From NCBI GenBank assembly GCA_003131985.1, contig PKWH01000358.1, positions 1 to 12,003 on the forward strand: a stretch of 12,003 bases of DNA, read 5' to 3'. This document shows positions 6,176 to 12,003 of this stretch, piece by piece (within the stretch, counting starts at the first letter, position 1; the number at the start of each line of letters is the position of its first letter). This DNA comes from Acidobacteriota bacterium. GTDB taxonomy: Bacteria > Acidobacteriota > Terriglobia > Acidiferrales > UBA7541. The notes under the pieces were generated by a model. That model was not told the origin of the DNA. It was given only the letters and a program-made list of their open reading frames with translations, and made no database searches. The position numbers and the translations under genes were made by a program.

Positions 6176-7564
6176 CTAGACGATCTTGCTACCGGCCGCG
6201 GCGTTATGAGGAAGCTCTGAAGTTTCGGTGTTCGCGTCGAGAGCGCCACGCATTCTAACTTTCATCGCGTACAACGCAGCGTCTGCCGCGCTCAAGAGGG
6301 AATCCACTTTTTCGCCATCTTTGGGATAAATGGCAACGCCGATGCTCACCGACAGCTTTGGGTCTTTGCCATCACTCGCAAGGCTTTCGCAAATGCGCTG
6401 GGCCACTAAGTTGGCCGGCATTCGCCCAGTCTCGGGAAGTACGAGTGCAAACTCATCGCCGCCAAAACGCGCCGGAGTATCCATGTCCCGGCTACAGATG
6501 CACAAGACATCGGCCAGCCGGCAAAGCGCCTGGCTGCCGACTAAATGGCCGAAACGATCGTTGATCTGCTTCAATCCGTCCAAATCGAGGAACAAGATCG
6601 CAAACTCGCGGGCGGTGCGCTCGGAACGCTTAATCTCAGTGTCAACGGTCTCCACCAGATGCCGGTAGTTGGCCAGTCCGGTCAGAGAATCCTTGGCCGC
6701 CTCCTGGCGCAAATGGTCTTCCAACTTGCGCTGCTCGGTGATGTCCTCGACGATGATCTCGTAACTATCCATCCCGCCCTCGCTGCTCACTTCGCGTCCG
6801 CTCAGCCGAACTTTCAGCGTCGCGCCATCCTGCCGCTTCCATTCAATTTCCAGCGGATCGGCGCCCTCGTGTTCGGCGGAATGCCCCAGCAATCGCGCTC
6901 GTTTGTCGGGATCGCAAAGAATTTCGGCAGCAAGATTCGCCGCCAACAGTTCCTCGCGCGATGCATAACCAAGCATGGTCGCCAGCGCCTGATTCACAAC
7001 CAGGAACTTGCCCTTGCTGCTGCAGCGGCACATTCCGTAATTCAAATTTCCTACCAGAGCGCGGTAGCGCGCTTCTGAATGCCGCAGCCTTTTTTGGGTT
7101 TGATCGCGCTCCTCGCGCAGATTGTTCTCGCTCAGCGAGCGGCGAATCGCCACTGGAAGGTGTCCAATGTGATCCATTCCCACGCAATCGGCGGCGCCTT
7201 CCGTAATAAGCTTTGCCAGCGTTTCCAATTGGGTCGTCTCGGTCAGGAAGATGCAGGGAATCTGCTTGTCCCTCAACTGCAGGATTTCCAACGCTTGCGA
7301 TTCTTTCCAGTTCGCGGTCGGGTATTCAGCCAGTACCACGTCATAGCATTTTGATTTCAGGCGTCCAACAAATTGCTCCGGAGTCAGGGCTACGTCCGCG
7401 CTCACCTTGAAATACGCGTTCCTCAGCTCCTCCACGCAAAGCTCCACCACTGCGGCATTGCCATGAACGAACAAGACCCGCAAGGTGCGCCTCCGGCTTG
7501 CCGGTCCATGCAAGGCTTGGGGCAGGTCGACTTGCTTGACGTGATCTTGTGAGACTGAAGCCAT
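6176..7564 (-). CDS. Diguanylate cyclase with degenerate receiver, PAS and GGDEF domains
   Basis: A 462-residue cytoplasmic signalling protein that should make cyclic di-GMP from two GTP. Residues 27-145 have the receiver fold but not its chemistry: the acidic pair is His34-Gly35, the phospho-acceptor position is Glu80 (DVVLAEYP), and the conserved Lys is replaced near GMD at 129-131. It is thus probably not phosphorylated, or is locked by the Glu. A short helical linker (about 145-165) leads to a PAS domain (164-280: SEARYRALVGNLN through YEIIVEDITEQRK). The GGDEF domain (about 285-440) starts at DSLTGLANYR, has DLDGLKQINDRFGH, the intact RFGGDEF active site (366-372) and an RxxD inhibitory site (RDMD, 359-362), so it should be active and product-inhibited. 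The ATG is supported by GGAG about 5 nt away. Input ligand of PAS unknown. Confidence 0.9.
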   Translation of the reverse strand: MASVSQDHVKQVDLPQALHGPASRRRTLRVLFVHGNAAVVELCVEELRNAYFKVSADVALTPEQFVGRLKSKCYDVVLAEYPTANWKESQALEILQLRDKQIPCIFLTETTQLETLAKLITEGAADCVGMDHIGHLPVAIRRSLSENNLREERDQTQKRLRHSEARYRALVGNLNYGMCRCSSKGKFLVVNQALATMLGYASREELLAANLAAEILCDPDKRARLLGHSAEHEGADPLEIEWKRQDGATLKVRLSGREVSSEGGMDSYEIIVEDITEQRKLEDHLRQEAAKDSLTGLANYRHLVETVDTEIKRSERTAREFAILFLDLDGLKQINDRFGHLVGSQALCRLADVLCICSRDMDTPARFGGDEFALVLPETGRMPANLVAQRICESLASDGKDPKLSVSIGVAIYPKDGEKVDSLLSAADAALYAMKVRMRGALDANTETSELPHNAAAGSKIV

Positions 7565-7640
7565 TCAAACTCCACCAGGTTCCCGAGAGCAAGCTCGCCT
7601 CGCAAGCCGCACCGGTACCCGGGCCAGGAACTACCAACCC

Positions 7641-7655
7641 GTTCCATATTGGAAC
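7641..7655. promoter_or_regulatory. Operator-like dyad upstream of the diguanylate cyclase gene
   Basis: GTTCCATATTGGAAC is a perfect inverted repeat with 6-bp arms and a 3-bp centre, 77 bp before the diguanylate cyclase ATG. Its size and symmetry suit a dimeric repressor or activator site; the regulator is unknown. Confidence 0.35.
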
Positions 7656-7853
7656 AACCTAGCCACGCGTATCTGTTCAAAAAGGCACACTTTCCTTCAT
7701 TCCTTTGGCTAATCGGATGATTTCTCCTCCCCATGCGTACCCCAGAGGCCCATACGCTCTCGCAGCGCGGGGACTTAGCCCGGCCTCCGGCCTTTGCTGT
7801 TGCCGCCGCTTCGCTGACTTATGCTCACACACACAGGTCCTTGAATTTCGCCG

Positions 7854-7880
7854 AATCACGTGCTAGCGTCGCTCGTGATT
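7854..7880. promoter_or_regulatory. Nested dyad in the divergent spacer
   Basis: AATCACG (7854-7860) and CGTGATT (7874-7880) are perfect 7-bp inverted arms 13 bp apart, and inside them AGCG-T-CGCT (7865-7873) is a second palindrome. AT-rich DNA (AAAATAGAAT) follows directly. It may be an operator near a promoter. It overlaps the GTG that opens the uncertain frame at 7860. Confidence 0.3.
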
Positions 7881-8408
7881 AAAATAGAATATCGTCGAGC
7901 GCTTCATCAAGACTCAGTTGGCGTACTCTGCCAGCACACGATCCCGAGCTTTCTGGCTGCAAAAAGGCCGTCAATTTCGATCTTCGCGGCTGCATTTCTA
8001 TCCGGCACAGCTCAATATATAGAAATGGCTGTAACTCACTCAAAACAAACAGCCGCGACATTTCTACCCGGGGCCAGAATTGCGCGTCAACCCTTGCACT
8101 CAGTTTCAAAAATCACGCATCTTATACCGCTCGCTTGCCCTGACCAAGGAAGGGTCAGTCATTTTCTAACCGGTTCTAGCTCACAAACAGAAATCGCCGT
8201 AACTCACTCAAAACAAATGACCGGAGCATTTCTAACCGGGGCTAGGATTGCACGTCAGCCGCTTCGGACATGTTCAAAGATGACGGCTCCGAGGCCCCCA
8301 AAAGTATACTCTGCGGTTGCCTTCCATGAAAAACGCTGCGCAATGCTCGCGCGCGATCACCGGAGCGCAATTCCAGCAATGCCACCAGACAAATTGAGGA
8401 GCTTGTAA
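7860..8408 (+). CDS. Uncertain repeat-containing ORF upstream of the M61 peptidase
   Basis: An open frame of up to 182 residues of unknown family. Evidence for coding: two 41-codon segments (7995-8117 and 8163-8285) align in this frame without indels and share AVTHSKQ, then FLxGARIARQPL. Within the GARIARQPL part every difference is synonymous (GCC/GCT, AGA/AGG, GCG/GCA, CAA/CAG, CCC/CCG, TTG/CTT). The stop overlaps the peptidase ATG as TAATG, as in translationally coupled genes. Evidence against: the GTG at 7860 has no Shine-Dalgarno, no domain is recognised, composition is atypical (rich in Arg, Ser, Ala) and over the whole 41 codons non-synonymous changes (16) outnumber synonymous ones (9). 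It could be a copy of an interspersed repeat that was once, or is elsewhere, coding. Confidence 0.3.
   Translation: MLASLVIKIEYRRALHQDSVGVLCQHTIPSFLAAKRPSISIFAAAFLSGTAQYIEMAVTHSKQTAATFLPGARIARQPLHSVSKITHLIPLACPDQGRVSHFLTGSSSQTEIAVTHSKQMTGAFLTGARIARQPLRTCSKMTAPRPPKVYSAVAFHEKRCAMLARDHRSAIPAMPPDKLRSL
7995..8117 (+). repeat. Degenerate 123-bp direct repeat, copy 1
   Basis: This segment aligns end to end with 8163-8285 without a gap, offset 168 bp. The best-conserved core is GTAACTCACTCAAAACAAA at 8031-8049, shared with the second copy, then TTTCTA and a GGGGC/CAGAATTG-like stretch. The FLxG codons recur at 7995 and 8061 inside the unit, 66 bp apart. Confidence 0.7.
8163..8285 (+). repeat. Degenerate 123-bp direct repeat, copy 2
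   Basis: Partner of 7995-8117. Sixteen of 41 codons are identical, nine differ synonymously and sixteen change the residue. FLTG recurs at 8163 and 8229, again 66 bp apart, so the internal layout matches copy 1. Confidence 0.7.
8305..8310 (+). promoter_or_regulatory. Possible -10 element for the M61 peptidase gene
   Basis: TATACT matches 5/6 of the -10 consensus, about 100 bp before the peptidase ATG. No good -35 is seen at 16-18 bp; ATGACG at 8280-8285 has a 19-bp spacer. If real, the peptidase does not need the upstream frame for transcription. Confidence 0.25.
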
Positions 8409-10270
8409 TGATTCGAACTGCCTCTCGTTTCGTGCTTGTTCTCGCATTTTTCGCCGCGCTGATAGCGCCGGCGGTTGTGGCTCAAACGGGCCAAACAATC
8501 TCGCTCACAGTGGACGCCTCCCAAGCTCCTCTAAAAATTATTCGCAGCCAAATAGTCATGCCCGCGAAGCCCGGACCTCTGACTCTGTACTATCCGAAAT
8601 GGATTCCCGGCAACCATAGCCCGGATGGTCCCATCGCCAGTCTTACGGGCCTGAAATTCTCCGCGAACGGCAAAACGATTGCGTGGCAGCGCGATCTGCT
8701 CGATGTTTACACCTTTCATGTTGACGTCCCTAGCGGCGCGGACCACCTCGACATTTCGTTCGACTACATTGAGGGCGGCGCTTCAGGAACAGACAAGCTC
8801 TTCATCCTGGAATGGAACAGCAATGTCTTGTACCCGGCCGGGACTCCCGTGGATCAGCTTACCTATGAAGCGAAACTCGTCCTGCCCGACGGATGGAAAT
8901 TCGGCACTTCGCTTCCGGTAGCGAATCAGTCGGGGAATCAGGTTTCGTTCAAGCCTATTTCGCTGGAGCTGCTCGTGGATTCGCCCGTCATCACCGGTGA
9001 ATACTACCGCGTCATTGACATCACTCCTCCCGGCGAACCGATTCACCACGAGATCGATATGGTTGCCGACAGCGAAGCCGCGCTCAACATGAGCCCCGAA
9101 GTTCAGCAGGGAATGCTTAACCTCATAGCTGAATCCGGCAAGCTTTTCGGCGCGCGGCACTACCGCGATTATCATTTCCTGTTTACGCTCAGCGATCACG
9201 TGGCCCATTTCGGTCTCGAGCATCACGAATCAAACGACAGCCGCTTGCCCGAGCGCACTCTGCTGACCCCAGCCGCCGGCTATTCTGTGGGCGGCTTGCT
9301 CGCCCACGAGTTCGCGCACTCCTGGAACGGAAAATTTCGGCGTCCCGCCGACTTGAGCACTCCGGATTACGAAGTGCCGATGCAGACCGATTTGCTCTGG
9401 GTTTATGAGGGTTTGACGGATTATCTCGGTCCCATGCTCGCAGCGCGCAGCGGACTGTGGACTCCCGAGCAATACCACGAATATCTCGCCAGCATCTCTG
9501 CGTCGCTCGGTCCCGGCCGCCCGGGAAGAACCTGGCGCCCGCTGCTCGACACGGCCGTTGGAGAGCCCGGACTCGGATTCGGATTCGGGAGAGGCTGGTT
9601 CAATTGGCGGCGCGGCACCGATTATTACGACGAGGGCGATCTAGTCTGGCTCGAAGTGGCCACCATCATCGATCGCGAAAGCCACGGCCAAAAAACCATC
9701 GACGATTTCACCCGTTTATTTCACGGCGGACCCAACAACGGTCCGCAATTGAAGACCTACACTTTCGAAGACGTGGTATCCGCGCTGAACAGCATCGCGC
9801 CCTACGACTGGGCCGGGTATTTCCACGAGAAACTGAATTCAACTTCTCCGGACGCGCCTGTAGGCGGAATCGAAAATGGCGGATGGAAAGTTGCTTACTC
9901 CGACCAGCCCTTAAAGCTGCCTGGACGCCGTGGAACCGCAGGTTATACCTATTCCCTCGGCCTGCAAATCGGCGACGATGGCGTTGTGGGCGATTCCATC
10001 GTCGGTGGCCCTGCATATAAAGCGGGCATCACTCCAGGAATGAAAGTCGTTGCCGTGAACGGCCGGGTTTACACGCAGGATCTCATGGACGATGCGATCA
10101 GTGCCGCCAAAAACACCGCAACTCCCATCGTTCTTCTGGTGATCGTGGACGATTATTACAAAACCGCTACCATCGATTATCACGGCGGCAAGCGCTCTCC
10201 GCATCTGGTTCGCGACGAAAGCAAACCGGATTATCTGGACGATTTAATCAAGCCTCACGCAGCGAAATAA
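8408..10270 (+). CDS. Secreted M61-family metallopeptidase with C-terminal PDZ domain
   Basis: A 620-residue zinc peptidase of family M61 (glycyl aminopeptidase type), with the family's usual length and order. A signal peptide covers about residues 1-25 (hydrophobic FVLVLAFFAALIA, likely cleavage near VVA). An N-terminal beta-sandwich (30-200) precedes the catalytic domain: GLEHHES at 269-275, the zinc site HEFAH at 300-304 with His300, Glu301 and His304, and the third ligand Glu334 in WVYEGLTDYLG. YYDEGDLVW at 406-414 is also typical. A PDZ domain occupies about 512-585 (YSLGLQI, AGITPGMKVVAVNG). The start is supported by GAGGAG at 8396-8401 with 6-nt spacing; the ATG shares its A with the TAA of the uncertain upstream frame. 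It should trim small peptides in the periplasm or outside the cell. It converges on the receptor gene with 29 bp between stops. Confidence 0.92.
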   Translation: MIRTASRFVLVLAFFAALIAPAVVAQTGQTISLTVDASQAPLKIIRSQIVMPAKPGPLTLYYPKWIPGNHSPDGPIASLTGLKFSANGKTIAWQRDLLDVYTFHVDVPSGADHLDISFDYIEGGASGTDKLFILEWNSNVLYPAGTPVDQLTYEAKLVLPDGWKFGTSLPVANQSGNQVSFKPISLELLVDSPVITGEYYRVIDITPPGEPIHHEIDMVADSEAALNMSPEVQQGMLNLIAESGKLFGARHYRDYHFLFTLSDHVAHFGLEHHESNDSRLPERTLLTPAAGYSVGGLLAHEFAHSWNGKFRRPADLSTPDYEVPMQTDLLWVYEGLTDYLGPMLAARSGLWTPEQYHEYLASISASLGPGRPGRTWRPLLDTAVGEPGLGFGFGRGWFNWRRGTDYYDEGDLVWLEVATIIDRESHGQKTIDDFTRLFHGGPNNGPQLKTYTFEDVVSALNSIAPYDWAGYFHEKLNSTSPDAPVGGIENGGWKVAYSDQPLKLPGRRGTAGYTYSLGLQIGDDGVVGDSIVGGPAYKAGITPGMKVVAVNGRVYTQDLMDDAISAAKNTATPIVLLVIVDDYYKTATIDYHGGKRSPHLVRDESKPDYLDDLIKPHAAK

Positions 10271-10280
10271 GGGTTTTGTC

Positions 10281-10300
10281 GCGCTCGGTTTTCGAGGCGC
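10281..10300. terminator. Weak hairpin between convergent genes
   Basis: GCGCTCG-GTTTT-CGAGGCGC pairs with one bulged G and lies between the convergent stops of the peptidase and receptor genes. It might act as a shared terminator, but the stem is short and T-runs are only 4 nt. Confidence 0.25.
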
Positions 10301-12003
10301 TAGAAGCCAAACGAGGCTTGCAGGAAAATCTGCCGGTTCGCCGCGCCGCCGGTAGAATACGGCTGCCCCGCGAGCGCGTTGGGCACGGCAAAGAACGCAG
10401 AAGCCGACGCCGGAGCAGTCGCGGTCGGCGGATTCAGAACCGCGCTCGGCACCAGCGCATTTACGTTGTTGAAGAGATTGCGCGCGTTGATGCTCAAAGT
10501 GACCGTGTAGCGCTTGCTGGTCGTTTCCAGCCCGCCAAACCCTCCCCTTCCTCCTCCAAATGGACCTCCCGGCCCGCGACCCCCCCCCCCCCCGGGCCCG
10601 CCCCTGCCTCCCCCTCCTCCCGCTCCTGCGGAACGATCCGCAACTTTGCCAAATCCAAAAACCTTGCTGAGCCGGACGTTCATAGTAAAACGCCCGGCGC
10701 TGGTCAGGAAGTTCACCGGGATCTCTTCGCCGGCAGTTGGCACGGTATTGAACGCAGGTAATCCGGGAACAGTAACAACGTTCCCCGCAGGCGTTGAGCT
10801 GGTTGCGAATGTCGGGCGCTGGTTAAACTGCGAGCTGCCCAGAAGGTCCTGGCTCAGCGTCACGTTGTACGGAAGTCCGGAGCTCGCGATCAGGAAGGGG
10901 CTAAACCGGAACCCGTGGGGCAGAGCAACCGAACCCAGCAAGAAAAAACGATTGCGGATATCAAATGAAGCTCGGCCATAATCCTCAAGTACGTTGAACG
11001 GATTCGATGGAAAAGAGTTCACACCGGAGGTGTCGCTCTTGGCGTAGTTCAAAGTGTAGTAGGTCGTGATCAGGAGTTTCGCGCCCGCGCGTACGGTGCC
11101 TTGGACGAACAGTTGGTTCTGCCGGAAGATCCCTTCCGATTCGTATTCGTAGACATTTCCTATCGGCCCAAGCGGCCGGTTGAGCAGCGGCGCAGCGGGG
11201 TCGTACTGCCCCAGAAAGGGAGTGTTGATATTGTTGGTGAACAACTGATCGGCTCCGCGCGAATTCAGGTAAGAAACGGAGACGTTTGCGATCTTGGTAA
11301 GTTGACGCTCGAGAGTGACAGCCGTTTGCGTGGTGGACGGCGCGCGCAGATTGTGCTGCAACTGGTAAATCGTTGGAAGCGTCAAGGTCGCCGGCAGTCC
11401 CGCGATTGGAACTGGTGTCGTGGCGTTAAAGAACCCCGGATTTGTGACGACGAATTCCGTCAGCGCATCCGCTCCGCCCCCCAACCTTTCGGCTTGCAGG
11501 GCGGAAGCTTCGGTGAAGCGATCGTAAAAAATACCGAAGCCTGCGCGCAACACGGTTTTCGGAGGAGTTTTGCCCCGACCGATGCCCCACGCAAAACCGA
11601 GCCGCGGAGCCCAGTCGTCATGATCGTGGATTTCATTTTGCGCTTCAAATCTTAATCCAAAACTGAGAGTGATATTGGGCTTCACCCGCCAATCATCTTG
11701 AACAAAAAGTCCAACGTCCACTTGGTCTTCGCTGAAGCGGGTTAGATTCAAATTAGGATTTGCATTGCCGGTAATCGAATACTGGACCGCGGCTTGTTCC
11801 GTTCCTTCCAGCGTGGCCTGGTAAGCCTGGATGGAAGGGAAGAAGAATGAGCCATTGAAACCGGAAGTGGCGCTATTTACGTCCGTGAGCCCGCGCAAAC
11901 GCCCGCCAAATTTCAAAAGGTTCTTCTTTAATTGAATGGATGTGTAATTCTGAAGTTCGTAGTGATTGGTGCTGTCGATGATGTTTCCCTGACTGTTGCC
12001 TCC
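10300..12003 (-). CDS. Oar-like TonB-dependent outer-membrane receptor (5' partial)
   Basis: The visible 567 residues are the C-terminal beta-barrel part of a large TonB-dependent receptor of the type common in Acidobacteriota, which normally starts with a carboxypeptidase-regulatory-like domain and a plug; those lie beyond the window edge. The frame is open to base 12003, and the in-frame TTG at 11916 is not a start. Barrel features include VGLFVQDDWRVKPNITLSFG, APRLGFAWG, VLRAGFGIFYDRF, TLERQLTKIANVSVSYLNSRG and TYYTLNYAKS, alternating strands and loops, and the last residues QASFGF end in Phe as outer-membrane proteins do. A glycine-rich insert of about 35 residues (GGGGRGGPGG and similar, near 10530-10625) sits before the final strands and contains a run of 14 G. 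It would import a large or polymeric ligand in a TonB-dependent manner; substrate unknown. Confidence 0.9.
   Translation of the reverse strand, partial: GGNSQGNIIDSTNHYELQNYTSIQLKKNLLKFGGRLRGLTDVNSATSGFNGSFFFPSIQAYQATLEGTEQAAVQYSITGNANPNLNLTRFSEDQVDVGLFVQDDWRVKPNITLSFGLRFEAQNEIHDHDDWAPRLGFAWGIGRGKTPPKTVLRAGFGIFYDRFTEASALQAERLGGGADALTEFVVTNPGFFNATTPVPIAGLPATLTLPTIYQLQHNLRAPSTTQTAVTLERQLTKIANVSVSYLNSRGADQLFTNNINTPFLGQYDPAAPLLNRPLGPIGNVYEYESEGIFRQNQLFVQGTVRAGAKLLITTYYTLNYAKSDTSGVNSFPSNPFNVLEDYGRASFDIRNRFFLLGSVALPHGFRFSPFLIASSGLPYNVTLSQDLLGSSQFNQRPTFATSSTPAGNVVTVPGLPAFNTVPTAGEEIPVNFLTSAGRFTMNVRLSKVFGFGKVADRSAGAGGGGGRGGPGGGGGRGPGGPFGGGRGGFGGLETTSKRYTVTLSINARNLFNNVNALVPSAVLNPPTATAPASASAFFAVPNALAGQPYSTGGAANRQIFLQASFGF
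10580..10593. repeat. 14-base poly-C (poly-G on the coding strand) tract
   Basis: An uninterrupted run of 14 C on the + strand encodes consecutive glycines in the receptor's Gly-rich insert, about 93 codons before the stop. Gain or loss of one base would frameshift the last barrel strands. The current length keeps the frame open to a proper Phe-ended C-terminus. Confidence 0.9.

Larger units (their letters stand above)
7565..8407. other. Long divergent spacer between diguanylate cyclase and M61 peptidase genes
   Basis: About 840 bp separate these divergent genes. The left half (7565-7853) shows no convincing gene; minus-strand frames there have no credible start or family. It holds the dyad at 7641-7655. 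The right half holds a dyad at 7854-7880, the 123-bp direct repeat pair and an uncertain open frame (7860-8408). Promoters for both flanking genes must lie here unless the uncertain frame is a real upstream gene. Confidence 0.6.

Noticed and set aside
6545..7078. 177-codon plus-strand open frame
   Set aside because: Antisense to the PAS/GGDEF coding region, with no ribosome binding site or recognisable domain.
7423..7859. Minus-strand frames in and before the diguanylate cyclase start region
   Set aside because: No domain, poor starts, and partial overlap with the genuine diguanylate cyclase gene in another frame.
8140..8158. CTGACC/GGTCAG inverted repeat between the two repeat copies
   Set aside because: A 6-bp stem with a 7-nt loop and no T-run; too weak to call on its own.
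7995..8285. CRISPR-like or phage attachment repeats
   Set aside because: Only two long, degenerate copies are present, with a 45-bp gap and no unique spacers, cas genes or integrase.
9457..10020. 187-codon plus-strand frame inside the peptidase gene
   Set aside because: An out-of-frame Arg-rich shadow of the M61 reading frame, which has intact catalytic motifs.
10580..10593. Poly-C run as a frame-breaking assembly error
   Set aside because: The reading frame is intact on both sides and ends in a proper outer-membrane-protein C-terminus, so the length as given is consistent with coding; error remains possible but is not indicated.

Overview
The window looks like chromosomal DNA of a soil-type member of the Acidobacteriota (Terriglobia, Koribacter/Sulfotelmatobacter-like). 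This is inferred from an Oar-like TonB-dependent receptor with a glycine-rich C-terminal insert, a secreted M61 peptidase, a Tat-exported orphan solute-binding protein and moderately high GC. No tRNA, rRNA, CRISPR array, transposase or phage gene was seen. Two genes run off the edges: an unknown cysteine-rich secreted protein on the left and the TonB-dependent receptor on the right.

Layout. 1-1242 (+) is the 3' part of the unknown protein, followed by a strong GC hairpin. 1358-3292 (+) is a two-gene unit: a Tat-signal solute-binding protein and a thioredoxin-fold protein whose CxxC is SxxC; no permease or ATPase genes are nearby. 3315-4090 (+) is a second unit: a promoter-like pair, a hairpin abutting a perfect Shine-Dalgarno, a 95-residue protein of unknown function and a STAS-domain protein with a conserved phosphorylatable serine. 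7564-4097 (-) carries four genes on the opposite strand: a diguanylate cyclase with a degenerate receiver, an ABM-family monooxygenase, a thioredoxin-reductase-like flavoprotein without its redox CxxC, and a small UBP-type zinc-finger protein. The last two are 12 bp apart and surely co-transcribed.

7565-8407 is a divergent spacer of about 840 bp. It holds two dyad elements and a degenerate 123-bp direct repeat (two copies, 168 bp apart, no indels). The repeat lies in an open frame that ends in a TAATG overlap with the M61 peptidase gene, and part of it differs only at synonymous positions. 8408-10270 (+) is the peptidase. It converges on the TonB-dependent receptor (12003-10300, -), whose C-terminal coding region carries a run of 14 G that could slip.

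The genes point to envelope and periplasmic work (binding protein, redoxin, peptidase, outer-membrane receptor) plus signalling (c-di-GMP, STAS). No clear new multi-gene system is evident. The most unusual signals are the constrained repeat ORF, the hairpin/Shine-Dalgarno leader, the poly-G tract, and the loss of redox cysteines in two unrelated thioredoxin-pathway-like proteins.
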